Shown here piece by piece: positions 1-7,728 of a stretch of DNA of 27,230 nucleotides. Under the pieces are notes generated by a model. The model was not told where the DNA came from. It did not search any database and worked only from the letters and a program-made list of their open reading frames with translations. Origin of the DNA: CAMAUF01 sp046152925 (GTDB lineage Bacteria > Chloroflexota > Dehalococcoidia > Tepidiformales > Tepidiformaceae); the NCBI GenBank assembly GCA_046152925.1, contig JBJXFX010000013.1, positions 1-27,230 of the forward strand. Reading direction: 5' to 3'. How positions within the stretch are numbered: position 1 is the first letter of the stretch; each line of letters begins with the position of its first letter. The position numbers and the translations under genes are program-made.

Positions 1-2
1 GC

Positions 3-149
3 GTCGGCGTGGAGCGCACCTTCCCGGTGAACAGCCCGCGCGTCGACAGGGTGGAGCTGATGCGTCGCGGCAAGGTCCGCCGCAAGAACCTCTACTACCT
101 CCGCGGCCTGACGGGCAAGGCTGCCCGTATCAAGGAAAAGCGCGTCTAA
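3..149 (+). CDS. rplS: 50S ribosomal protein L19, C-terminal part (5' end outside window)
   Basis: The open frame enters from the left edge and gives 48 residues before a TAA stop. They include ERTFPVNSPRVDRVELMRRG and KVRRKNLYYLRG and end in a basic AARIKEKRV tail. This is the conserved C-terminal half of L19, which sits at the 30S-50S interface of the large subunit. The start and about the first 65 residues are missing because the window begins inside the gene. In many bacteria rplS ends an operon with rpsP, rimM and trmD; nothing upstream is visible here. No strong terminator follows; the next 128 bp lead to a transporter. Confidence 0.95.
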   Translation, partial: VGVERTFPVNSPRVDRVELMRRGKVRRKNLYYLRGLTGKAARIKEKRV

Positions 150-277
150 GCGGCGATCTAAACCAACGCGCCCTGCGTGTCCTGGTGTTGGCATGGAGGC
201 CCGCGCTCGATGGTTTGCGCGAGGCGAACGATCGGATTAGAGTCACCCTGACGTTAACGGAAGGGTAGGATAGTCCG
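150..277. other. intergenic region between rplS and the first MFS gene, with small dyads
   Basis: There is no gene in this 128-bp gap. Near the transporter start it holds a short inverted repeat, GTCA-CCC-TGAC (242-252), overlapping the 8-bp palindrome CGTTAACG (252-259). A purine-rich GGAAGGG/AGGA stretch (259-270) can serve as ribosome binding site for the GTG at 278. The dyads could be an operator for the efflux gene, but no regulator gene is nearby, so this is a weak inference. No convincing rplS terminator is seen. Confidence 0.3.
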
Positions 278-1936
278 GTGGCCCCCACGGCGACGGTACA
301 GCCCACTCGCGATCAGCTCGGCAAGCGCCAGTTCTGGCTGCTGATGGGTACCTTGATGCTCGCGATGTTCGTGAGCGCACTGAACCAGCAGGTCGTCTCG
401 ACCGCGATGCCGAAGATCCTCTCGGACCTCGGCGGGTTTAGCATGCTCTCGTGGGTGTTCACCGTGTACATGCTCACGTCCACGGTGGTGACGCCGCTCA
501 CCGGCAAGCTCTCCGACATCTATGGACGGAAGCCGTTCATGATCGGGGGCATCGCTATCTTCATGATCGGGGCGCTGGTCTCCGGCATTGCGGAGTCGAT
601 GCTCATGCTCATCACGGCGCGCGGCATCCAAGGCGTCGGCGGCGGCGTGATCATGGCGACCGTGTTCTCGACGCTTGGCGACCTGTTCTCGCCGGCTGAG
701 CGCGGGAAGTACATGGGCCTGTTCACCGGGACGTTTTCGCTCGCGGCCGTCTCTGGCCCGACGGTCGGCGGCTTGCTGACCGACCATATCGGCTGGCGCT
801 GGTGCTTTTTCATCAACGTCCCGGTGGCCCTGATCGCGATCGCGGCGATCAGTTCGAACCTTCCCTCGGTGAAGCGCGGCGGCCCGCGCCCGAAGATCGA
901 CTTCCTCGGCGCGATAACGCTCTCCGGCGCGACGACCTGCCTCCTGCTGGCGCTGGTTTGGGCGCAAAAGGAGTTTGGCTGGTCTGGGACGGAGACGGTC
1001 GGCCTCTTCGCAGCGACGGCGATCTTCCTCGGCATGTTCGTGGTCCAAGAACGACGCCACCCAGAAGCGGTGATGCCGCTCTACCTGTTCAAGAATCGCG
1101 AGTTCGTCTTCGCGAATCTGCTGGTGGTGGCGCTGGGCGCGGGCGGATTCGGGGCGATCCAATATCTCCCGACGTTCGTCCAAACATCGCTCGGGGCATC
1201 GGCGACGGCTTCGGGCCTGATCACGACGCCGCAGTCGCTGGGCATGCTCGCGGCGAGCGTCGTCGGCGGCCAGATCGTCGCGCGGACGGGCAAGTACAAG
1301 ACGCAGTCGATCATTGGCCTGATCCTGACCGTGATCGCGACGGCGACATTGACGACGCTCCATGTTGGCGAGCCGCAATGGCAGATCGCCGGCGTGATGG
1401 CGATCGTCGGCCTCGGATCCGGCCTCGTGATGCCAACGATGTCGCTGGTCATCCAGAACTCGGTCAGTCCTGCGCTGATGGGCGTGGCGACCAGTTCGCG
1501 CCAGTTCTTCATGCAAATCGGCAACGTGCTCGGCGCGGCGATCTTTGGCGTCGTGCTCGCGACCTCCTACGAAGCGGCCTTCGATTCTCGGTTGGCGGAA
1601 TCCGCGAAGGTAGCGCTGCCGGCCGCAACCTACGAGCAGTTCTTGGACCCGACGCTGCAGCTGAACGAGCGCGCCTTTGCACAGGTGAAGGCCGACGTGG
1701 CCGGCCTGCCCAATGGCGATGCGGTCCTGGCGCAGGCAGCCGACGCTCAACGTGAGGCGGTGGCGGAGGCTATCCGGCACATCTTCCTCGCGGCGCTCGG
1801 TGTGGTGGTAGTCGCGCTGCTCTTCGGTTTCTCGCTCCGGGAGCTTCCCCTGCGGCGCGGTGCGCCCAGCGCGGCGCAGGCGCCGAAGCCGGCTCCGGTC
1901 GCGCCCGGCCAAGCGTTGCCTGCTCGCGAGCGGTAA
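278..1936 (+). CDS. DHA2-family (EmrB/QacA-type) MFS drug efflux transporter, copy 1
   Basis: A 552-aa integral membrane protein with about 14 predicted hydrophobic helices, as expected for the DHA2 drug:H+ antiporter branch of the major facilitator superfamily. It shows MFS motif A between helices 2 and 3 (GKLSDIYGRKPF, near residue 75) and the antiporter motif C on helix 5 (GPTVGGLL, near residue 160). The GTG start at 278 follows a purine-rich stretch. A C-terminal Pro/Ala-rich tail is probably cytoplasmic. The next gene is a close paralogue 78 bp downstream in the same direction, so the pair looks like a tandem duplication. Substrates cannot be told from sequence; export of lipophilic drugs or metabolites is the family expectation. 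A long antisense frame spans the gene but is a codon-bias shadow. Confidence 0.9.
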   Translation: MAPTATVQPTRDQLGKRQFWLLMGTLMLAMFVSALNQQVVSTAMPKILSDLGGFSMLSWVFTVYMLTSTVVTPLTGKLSDIYGRKPFMIGGIAIFMIGALVSGIAESMLMLITARGIQGVGGGVIMATVFSTLGDLFSPAERGKYMGLFTGTFSLAAVSGPTVGGLLTDHIGWRWCFFINVPVALIAIAAISSNLPSVKRGGPRPKIDFLGAITLSGATTCLLLALVWAQKEFGWSGTETVGLFAATAIFLGMFVVQERRHPEAVMPLYLFKNREFVFANLLVVALGAGGFGAIQYLPTFVQTSLGASATASGLITTPQSLGMLAASVVGGQIVARTGKYKTQSIIGLILTVIATATLTTLHVGEPQWQIAGVMAIVGLGSGLVMPTMSLVIQNSVSPALMGVATSSRQFFMQIGNVLGAAIFGVVLATSYEAAFDSRLAESAKVALPAATYEQFLDPTLQLNERAFAQVKADVAGLPNGDAVLAQAADAQREAVAEAIRHIFLAALGVVVVALLFGFSLRELPLRRGAPSAAQAPKPAPVAPGQALPARER

Positions 1937-2014
1937 ATAGTTTGCTTCTCGCTAATGGTCTGCTACGCTGGCCCGCATCCTTGACGTGAACGTGAACGTT
2001 TGGAGCTTCGCCCC

Positions 2015-3709
2015 ATGCACCCAAGCGCCGAATTTAAGCCGCTCGCGGAAGTCCTGACCAATCGCCAGAAGTGGCTGCTCCTGGGCAGTCTCATGCTCGC
2101 GATGTTCGTCTCCGCGATCGACCAGACGGTCGTCTCGACGGCGACGCCGCGGATCCTGGCCGACTTGGGTGGGTTCCATCTCCTCTCCTGGCTGTTCACG
2201 AGTTACATGCTCGCCTCGACCGTTGTCGTGCCACTCGTTGGCAAACTCTCGGACATTTTTGGCCGCAAGATTTTCATCCTCGTGGGCCTCGTGCTGTTCA
2301 TGCTTTCATCGGTCCTCTGTGGAGCGGCGACGAGCATGGAGGGCCTGATCATCTTTCGGGCGATCCAGGGCATCGGCGGCGGCATCCTGATGGCGTCGGT
2401 GTTCACGTCGGTTGGCGACATTTTTTCGCCCGCCGAGCGCGGGAAGTACATGGGCCTGTTCACGGGCGTCTTCTCGCTCGCCAGCGTGCTCGGCCCCACG
2501 GTCGGCGGCTTCCTCACCGACAACGGTGGCTGGCGCTGGGTGTTCTACATCAACGTGCCGTTCACGCTGATCGCGATCCCCGCCATTTGGTTCAACCTGC
2601 CATCGCGGCCGAACCTTCGGCGTCCGAAGATCGACTACGCGGGCGCCCTGATCCTGACTGGTGCGGCCATCACCGTCCTTCTCGGCTTCGAATGGGCGGG
2701 CCGCAAGTATGCCTGGGGTTCGCCCGAGATCGTGGCGTTGCTGGGCTCCGGCGTGGCGCTGACCGGGCTGTTCATTTGGCAAGAACGGCGCCATCCCGAG
2801 CCCATTTTGCCGCTCTTCCTGTTCAAGAACCGGACCTTCGTCCTCTGTAACGCGATGGTCCTCGTGATGGGCATCGGGATGATGGGGGCGTTGCAGTATC
2901 TCGGCTTGTTCGTCCAGACAGCGTTGGGGGCGTCAGCGACCGCGGCCGGCATCATCGGGACGCCGCAGTCGCTTGGGCTGCTCGTCGCCAGCATCTTTGG
3001 CGGGCAAATGATCGCGCGGACCGGGAGGTACCGGATCCAGACGATCCTCGGGGCCGTTGTCATCCTGATCGCGATGCTGTGGCTGCGGACCGTTGACGTC
3101 GGTATGCCGATGTGGCGGATCAGCGCGAACATGGTCGTCCTTGGCCTCGGTTTCGGCCTGGTGATGCCAACCGTCTCGCTTATCTCGCAGAACTCGGTTT
3201 CGTATCAGTTCCTCGGGGTGGCGTCCTCGGCGAATCAGTTCTTCCGTCAGATCGGCGGCGTGTTCGGTGTCGCGGTGTTCGCGGCCATGCTTACGCAGTC
3301 CTATGAGGCTTCGTTCGAGGAACGCGTCGGCGCCGAGAACCGCGCCGTGTTGGGCGAGCAGCTCTACGACTTCTTCGGGGACCCGACGGCGCAGCTGAGC
3401 CCCGTCGCATTTGCCCAGGCCTCGGCGCAGGTGAGAGCGCTGCCAGACGGCGAAGCGTTGCTCGCGACGGCAACCGCGGCGCAGCGCAGCTCCGTCGCGG
3501 AGGCGACACGTGGCATCTTCACCATCGCGGCGATCATCGCCGGCCTTTCGATCCTCCTGATTGTGTTCTTGCCGGAGGTACCGCTTCGCAAAGACTTCAA
3601 GGGCGCCCAGCCACGCCCCGGCGGCGCGCCGGCCGATGGGGCCAAGGTGGCTGGCGCGGCGGCTGGCCCCGCTGAACCGGGGAGCGTCCCGGCCGGCGGC
3701 GGGCAGTAG
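2015..3709 (+). CDS. DHA2-family (EmrB/QacA-type) MFS drug efflux transporter, copy 2
   Basis: A 564-aa paralogue of the preceding transporter with the same 14-helix plan: motif A GKLSDIFGRKIF, motif C LGPTVGGFLTD, and shared stretches such as SPAERGKYMGLFTG and GASATA. The ATG at 2015 is preferred over an in-frame TTG at 2000 because GGAG (2002-2005) lies 9 nt upstream of it. A direct repeat CGTGAACGTGAACGT lies just before (1985-1999) and could be a regulatory site. The C-terminal 40 residues are Gly/Ala/Pro-rich and probably disordered. It ends 10 bp from the convergent cupredoxin gene. Function is proton-driven export of an unknown compound; whether the two copies differ in substrate cannot be judged. 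Confidence 0.9.
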   Translation: MHPSAEFKPLAEVLTNRQKWLLLGSLMLAMFVSAIDQTVVSTATPRILADLGGFHLLSWLFTSYMLASTVVVPLVGKLSDIFGRKIFILVGLVLFMLSSVLCGAATSMEGLIIFRAIQGIGGGILMASVFTSVGDIFSPAERGKYMGLFTGVFSLASVLGPTVGGFLTDNGGWRWVFYINVPFTLIAIPAIWFNLPSRPNLRRPKIDYAGALILTGAAITVLLGFEWAGRKYAWGSPEIVALLGSGVALTGLFIWQERRHPEPILPLFLFKNRTFVLCNAMVLVMGIGMMGALQYLGLFVQTALGASATAAGIIGTPQSLGLLVASIFGGQMIARTGRYRIQTILGAVVILIAMLWLRTVDVGMPMWRISANMVVLGLGFGLVMPTVSLISQNSVSYQFLGVASSANQFFRQIGGVFGVAVFAAMLTQSYEASFEERVGAENRAVLGEQLYDFFGDPTAQLSPVAFAQASAQVRALPDGEALLATATAAQRSSVAEATRGIFTIAAIIAGLSILLIVFLPEVPLRKDFKGAQPRPGGAPADGAKVAGAAAGPAEPGSVPAGGGQ

Positions 3710-3725
3710 GTAGCGTCCGCTACTG
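3704..3725. terminator. small hairpin between convergent genes
   Basis: CAGTAG (3704-3709) pairs with CTACTG (3720-3725). An alternative inner stem GTAGC/GCTAC also exists. The hairpin covers the stop codons of both the transporter and the cupredoxin, which face each other here. There is no T-tract, so it is at best a weak bidirectional terminator. Confidence 0.3.
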
Positions 3726-4133
3726 GACGATGACCTTGCCGGACATGGAATCGCCGTGGACACCACAGCGGTATTCATACGTGCCGGGGTTGGTGAAGCT
3801 CAGCTCATAGGTGCCGGACCCGGTCTGAGTCGAGGACTTCGGGATCTTCGAAGCGTTGTCGCCCTTGCCCACGATCGAGTGGGGGTTCGAGCCAGACCAG
3901 GTCCAGCGGACGGCCGTGCCCGCTTTCACGGTGAGGCTCGCGGGGCTGAAGCTGTTGTCGGCGACGCCAACTTTTGCGTTCTCGGCCGCGGTCGTCTTAG
4001 CGGCCGTGGCGGCTGCGGGCTTCGGCGTCGGCGTGGCGGGTTCGTCGTCGTCACCGCCACAGGCAGCGACGCCGACGGTCGAAAGCGCGGCCACCGCGGC
4101 GGCCGCGAGGCGGATCACGAGTTTACGGTCCAT
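3720..4133 (-). CDS. lipoprotein cupredoxin (plastocyanin/amicyanin-like blue copper protein)
   Basis: A 137-aa exported protein. It has a short basic N-terminus, a hydrophobic signal segment and a lipobox ending at Cys25 (GVAAC), so it should be membrane-anchored outside the cytoplasm. A Thr/Pro/Ala/Lys-rich linker (about 30-50) leads to a single cupredoxin domain. Type 1 copper ligands are visible: His85 in NPHSI, then Cys123, His126 and Met130 in YRCGVHGDSM. The family carries electrons between membrane redox complexes or handles copper. The ATG at 4133 is chosen because AGGGG lies 7 nt upstream; another ATG sits two codons earlier (4139). It is 69 bp downstream of fakA on the same strand and may be co-transcribed, though the functions look unrelated. 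Confidence 0.88.
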   Translation of the reverse strand: MDRKLVIRLAAAAVAALSTVGVAACGGDDDEPATPTPKPAAATAAKTTAAENAKVGVADNSFSPASLTVKAGTAVRWTWSGSNPHSIVGKGDNASKIPKSSTQTGSGTYELSFTNPGTYEYRCGVHGDSMSGKVIVQ

Positions 4134-4202
4134 GTGCATGCCCCTATTCGTCCTTTCGGGCTGTGGTCCTCGGACGCCGCCCGCGTCGAGACCTCCCCTA
4201 AT

Positions 4203-5786
4203 CTACCACTCGACTGAGGCGACGTACGGGTACAGGGACTGCCCGCCGTGCATGACGGTGAGGTCGGTTGTTTCGCCGAGCACGGCGCGAAGCTGGGCCT
4301 CGAGGCCCTCGATCGGTGCGCCTTCGCCCGCGTAGACGGTGACGACTGCGCCTTCGGCCCCGGCCGCCGCGAGCCCCTCTGCCAGCGCTTCGAGCGGGCT
4401 GGCAGCGGCGGCGCGGAGCGTCCCATCGACCAGCGCGATCGCCTCGCCGGCCTGCACCGCGATGCCGTCGGCCGAGCGGTTGGCGGCGGCGGTGGTGACC
4501 TCGATGGTCGTGACCGCGCCGGTCGCCTCGGCCATGCGCGCTGCGAGGGCCGCCGGGTCTTCATCGGGGGAGAAGGCGAGCGCTGCGGCCAAGCCCTGAA
4601 TGACCGTCTCCGTGCGCACGACCCGGAGGCTGCACGAAGCGAGGTTGACCGCTTGCTCGGCGGCCATCACGACGTTCGTGTGGTTGGGAAGGAGGATGAC
4701 ATCGGGGCGCTGGAGTGCGTCGGCGGCCGCCGCAAGCTCGCCCGCGGAGGGCTTGGCGAGCGGGTCGAGGCGTGCCGTCTGTGCGCCGAGGCTGGCGAAA
4801 ATGGCGTCGAAGCCGGCCCCCGGACTGAGGGCGAGGAGCGTGGTCCTCGCCGATGCGCCGCTCGCCGTCGTCGCGAAGCGGCGGTTCTGCGCGGTCATGT
4901 CGTCGACCTTGACCCGGGAGAGCGCGCCGAACTCGCGGGCTACGGCGATCAGCTCATCCGGGGCCTCAGTGTGGGCGTGGGCGCGTGCGAGCGTGCTATC
5001 GCCGACGACCACGATGGACCGCGCCCCGTGGGCTTCGATGGCGAGCTTCAGCGCGTCTAGGTCGATCGCCGCCCCGGACGTGGGCTCAATGAGGAACTCG
5101 GTGCAGAAGCCGAAGGCATCGTCACCGTCGTGAGCATGGAGCACCGGGGCGTGGACGGGGCTCGAGGCTGCGAGCGGGAGCTCGACGCCGGTGAGCGCGG
5201 CGTGGAGGCCCTGGAGGATGGTGCAGATGCCCTCGCCTCCGGCGTCGGTAACGCCGGCTTCGGCCAGCGCTGGGAGCTGCGAAGGCGTCGCGGCCTCGGC
5301 GCGCTGCGCGGCCGCGAGCGCCGTTTCGAGGACCGCCTCGCAGCTGTCGCCGGCGGCCGCTTCCGAGGCGGCCCGCAATACCGTGAGCATCGTGCCTTCC
5401 ACCGGCTTGGCGACGGCCTGGTAGGCCTGGCGGGCCGCGTCGGCGAGTGCCGTGATGAGGTCGAGTGGGTCGAGGGCGGCCTTGCCCTCGGTCGAGGCGG
5501 CGAGGCCGCGAAGCGCCTGCGAAAGGATGACACCGGAGTTCCCTCGGGCGCCAAACAACGCGCCGCGTGCGAGGCGCCGCAAGAACTCCCCGGCCTCGGT
5601 GACGGGCTCGCTGGTGGCCTGGCGGACCGACTCCCGGAGGGTGGCTGCCATGTTCGTCCCAGTGTCGCCGTCCGGGACGGGGTAGACGTTGATGGCGTCG
5701 ATGGCGGCTGACCGCGCGGTGAGAAGCGCGGAGGCCGCCTCGAAGAGCCGAGCAAGGTCGGCGGCGGTGAGTGAAACAGTGGCGAT
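4203..5786 (-). CDS. fakA: FakA-type fatty-acid kinase (DAK2/DhaL domain protein, YloV family), apparent ATC start
   Basis: The protein is about 527 aa, close to the usual FakA length. The N-terminal DhaL/DAK2 ATP-binding domain carries the Mg-binding motif NVYPVPDGDTGTNM (about residues 33-46) and GARGNSGVILSQ (about 79-90). The middle and C-terminal domains match the FakA plan and include LLPNHTNVVMAAEQA. FakA phosphorylates a fatty acid held by a DegV/FakB protein, making acyl-phosphate for membrane lipid synthesis; such a DegV gene lies at 6898. Start: homology needs a start about 38 residues before DGDTG, but no in-frame ATG, GTG or TTG exists between the divergent rpmB and the ATG inside TNM. 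ATC at 5786 has GAGGG (5794-5798) at ideal 7-nt spacing, so I place the start there; an upstream CTG is the alternative. Confidence 0.8.
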   Translation of the reverse strand: MATVSLTAADLARLFEAASALLTARSAAIDAINVYPVPDGDTGTNMAATLRESVRQATSEPVTEAGEFLRRLARGALFGARGNSGVILSQALRGLAASTEGKAALDPLDLITALADAARQAYQAVAKPVEGTMLTVLRAASEAAAGDSCEAVLETALAAAQRAEAATPSQLPALAEAGVTDAGGEGICTILQGLHAALTGVELPLAASSPVHAPVLHAHDGDDAFGFCTEFLIEPTSGAAIDLDALKLAIEAHGARSIVVVGDSTLARAHAHTEAPDELIAVAREFGALSRVKVDDMTAQNRRFATTASGASARTTLLALSPGAGFDAIFASLGAQTARLDPLAKPSAGELAAAADALQRPDVILLPNHTNVVMAAEQAVNLASCSLRVVRTETVIQGLAAALAFSPDEDPAALAARMAEATGAVTTIEVTTAAANRSADGIAVQAGEAIALVDGTLRAAAASPLEALAEGLAAAGAEGAVVTVYAGEGAPIEGLEAQLRAVLGETTDLTVMHGGQSLYPYVASVEW

Positions 5787-5882
5787 GGGGATACCCTCGG
5801 GCCGGCCCGTTCTTGGCCGTCCGTCCAGATTACGCGGTTTCCGGGGTCGGCGGCACTTGTGGGCAAAGCGGGGCGGGCCGGT

Positions 5883-5911
5883 TTGGCTCGAACCAGCGGC
5901 CCTGGTAGCAT
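5883..5911 (+). promoter_or_regulatory. putative sigma-70-type promoter for rpmB
   Basis: TTGGCT (5883-5888) and TAGCAT (5906-5911) are separated by exactly 17 bp and lie 35 bp upstream of the L28 start codon. The match is fair in a GC-rich background and the position is sensible. Confidence 0.4.
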
Positions 5912-5945
5912 CAGCGCTTACGACTTCACGAGTAGGGATATCCGC

Positions 5946-6164
5946 ATGGCTTCTGGCGCCTGCGATCTGTGCGATAAGACGACAATGTTTGGCCGGCACA
6001 TCCGCCACACGCACGGCGGACGGTGGGAGCGCAAAGCTGTCCACAAGAGCCGGACCTTCAAGCCGAACGTCGGCAAGCACCGCATTAACGTTGGGGGCGG
6101 CCTCTCGCGGCGCCTCAACGTCTGCACGCGCTGCCTGCGCACGTTGGTGAAGGACGCCCGCTAG
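5946..6164 (+). CDS. rpmB: 50S ribosomal protein L28, zinc-binding form
   Basis: A 72-aa basic protein opening MASGACDLCDK, with conserved RHIRHTHGG, WERKAVHKSRTFKPNV and a C-terminal NVCTRCLRTL. The two CxxC pairs (CDLC and CTRC) show the zinc-ribbon C+ form of L28 rather than the cysteine-free form. It is a large-subunit ribosomal protein. The ATG at 5946 is fixed by the family N-terminus and by AGGGA (5934-5938) 7 nt upstream; a longer upstream frame is spurious. It is monocistronic, divergent from fakA, and its TAG overlaps the rpe stop codon on the other strand. Confidence 0.96.
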   Translation: MASGACDLCDKTTMFGRHIRHTHGGRWERKAVHKSRTFKPNVGKHRINVGGGLSRRLNVCTRCLRTLVKDAR

Positions 6165-6841
6165 CCGCCCTTCAGGGCGTCTCTGAGCGCTGCAAGGCTC
6201 GCCTGGGGCGAGGCGTCGTTGTTAAAGACCGAGCTCCCACAGACGACCGTGGTCGCCCCTGCGCGGCCGCATTCCAGGATGTTCGACGCCTTCACGCCCC
6301 CATCGACCATGATCCCGGCCTGAGAGCCGATCGCGTCGAGCATGCCGCGGACGCGGCGCACTTTGGCGAGTTGGCCTGGCAGCATCGCCTGACCGCCCCA
6401 GCCCGGGTCGATGGTCATCACCATGACTTGGTCGACATCCGGGAGCGACTCTTCGATCGCCGCGACTGATGTCCCAGGGTTGATGCAGACGCCGCAGTTC
6501 GCGCCGAGCTTCCGGATCTCGGCCAGCGTCCGGTGGATGTGTGGCGAGACCTCGATATGGACGTTTACGGTCTCTGCGAGTTCGGTGTAAAAGCCGATCT
6601 GGCGCTCCGGCTGCACCACCATGAGGTGGATATCGAAGGGCAGCCGCGTCACCTTGCGGAGCGACTCGACGAGGCCGTGCCCATACGTGATATTCGGGAC
6701 GAATTGGCCATCCATGACGTCGAGGTGGAGGAGGTCGGCGCCGCCGGCCTCAGCCGCTTGGACATAGTCGGCGAGGCGCGCGAAGTCTGCCGTGAGGATC
6801 GAAGGGGCGATACGCAGGATCACGGGGCGCATTCTAACCAT
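6161..6841 (-). CDS. rpe: ribulose-phosphate 3-epimerase
   Basis: A (beta/alpha)8-barrel enzyme of about 226 aa that interconverts ribulose-5-phosphate and xylulose-5-phosphate in the pentose phosphate pathway. Visible motifs in order: RIAPSILTADFARL, the metal and catalytic site HLDVMDGQFVPNITYG, DIHLMV, the phosphate-binding PGWGGQ, and MVDGGV with its catalytic Asp. Length is normal. The start is uncertain: ATG at 6841 (MVRMRP) or 6832 (MRPVIL); neither has a clear Shine-Dalgarno, and TATAAC lies only 15 nt before 6841, so the leader is short. The gene converges on rpmB and its stop TAG shares the palindrome CTAG with the rpmB stop. It diverges from the DegV gene. Confidence 0.93.
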   Translation of the reverse strand: MVRMRPVILRIAPSILTADFARLADYVQAAEAGGADLLHLDVMDGQFVPNITYGHGLVESLRKVTRLPFDIHLMVVQPERQIGFYTELAETVNVHIEVSPHIHRTLAEIRKLGANCGVCINPGTSVAAIEESLPDVDQVMVMTIDPGWGGQAMLPGQLAKVRRVRGMLDAIGSQAGIMVDGGVKASNILECGRAGATTVVCGSSVFNNDASPQASLAALRDALKGG

Positions 6842-6856
6842 GAGCCGACAAGAGGC

Positions 6857-6864
6857 GTTATACT
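6857..6864. promoter_or_regulatory. overlapping divergent -10 elements between rpe and degV
   Basis: GTTATACT reads as TATACT on the plus strand (6859-6864, toward degV) and as TATAAC on the minus strand (6862-6857, toward rpe). A weak minus-strand -35 (TTGCTT, complement of 6882-6887) lies 19 bp from the latter; no good -35 is seen for the plus strand. The two divergent genes would compete for the same short promoter core. Confidence 0.35.
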
Positions 6865-6897
6865 CGTGCGCATAGGCGGTTAAGCAATTTGAGACAA

Positions 6898-7728
6898 GTG
6901 CGTATCGTAACCGACTCAACGAGCGATCTTCCGGCGGCGCTGCGCGATGAGCGTGCGATCACGGTCGTGCCGCTCACCGTGATTTTTGGCCCAGAATCGT
7001 TCCGCGACGGCGTCGACCTCGATTCCACCGCTTTCTACCGCCGGCTCCGCGACTTTAGCGGCGTCGTCCGGACAAGCCAGCCGTCTGTCGACGCATTTGC
7101 GCGGGCCTACGAGAGCCTCCCGGCCGACTGCGACATCGTTTCGGTGCACGTTGCGTCGAAGCTCTCGGGGACGCTGAACTCGGCACGCTCAGCCGCCGAC
7201 ATGCTTGGCCTCGGCGACCGGATCAGGTTCGTCGATTCGCAAACCGGCAGCATTGGCCTCGGCGCGCTGGCGCTTGAAGCGGGCGCTCTGGCTGCGGAGG
7301 GCTTGGACGCGGACACGATTGTCGCCGCGCTTGAACGGCGCGTCCCGCACATCCATGTCTATGCTGCGGTCGACACGCTGGAGTACTTGCGCCGGGGCGG
7401 GAGGATCGGCCGGGCGAGCTCGCTCCTCGGTTCGTTGCTCGCGATCAAGCCGGTCTTGCGGATCCGTGAAGGCGAAATCCTGCCGTTCGACCGCGTCCGC
7501 ACGAAAGCCAAGGCGATAGACCGGCTGGTCGAGGTGGCGGTTGGGACGCCGCGCATCAGCCAGGTGTTCGTCGCCGGCGGCGATGCCGACTTGGAGACGG
7601 GGAGGCTGGCCGAACGGCTCCGGGACGCCCTCGGCAGTGTGCGCGTCATTGTCTCGACGATTGGCCCGACGGTCGGCGTCCACGCGGGACCGGGGGTCGT
7701 CGGGATCGCAGTGGTGGAGGACTCCTAG
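6898..7728 (+). CDS. DegV family protein (FakB-type fatty-acid-binding protein)
   Basis: A 276-aa DegV protein. It has the N-terminal signature RIVTDSTSDLP, the TSQPS segment (near 56-60), the VHVASKLSGTLNSARSAA block with the fatty-acid carboxylate contact region, DSQTGSIGLG, and YLRRGGRIGRASSLLGSLL-IKP. DegV/FakB proteins hold a fatty acid for phosphorylation by FakA, encoded 1.1 kb away on the opposite strand, so the two probably act together to activate exogenous or recycled fatty acids. GTG at 6898 is preferred because it gives the family N-terminus; an in-frame TTG at 6889 is also possible. The TAG stop overlaps the recG GTG start by one base, so the genes are translationally coupled. 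Confidence 0.9.
   Translation: MRIVTDSTSDLPAALRDERAITVVPLTVIFGPESFRDGVDLDSTAFYRRLRDFSGVVRTSQPSVDAFARAYESLPADCDIVSVHVASKLSGTLNSARSAADMLGLGDRIRFVDSQTGSIGLGALALEAGALAAEGLDADTIVAALERRVPHIHVYAAVDTLEYLRRGGRIGRASSLLGSLLAIKPVLRIREGEILPFDRVRTKAKAIDRLVEVAVGTPRISQVFVAGGDADLETGRLAERLRDALGSVRVIVSTIGPTVGVHAGPGVVGIAVVEDS

Noticed and set aside
150..277. Intrinsic terminator or riboswitch after rplS
   Set aside because: Only short, weak pairings such as CCAAC/GTTGG were found, with no T-tract and no recognisable conserved leader.
254..1912. Long antisense open frame across the first MFS gene (552 codons)
   Set aside because: Its product is Arg/His/Asp-rich without domain character and mirrors the codon bias of the clear transporter on the plus strand.
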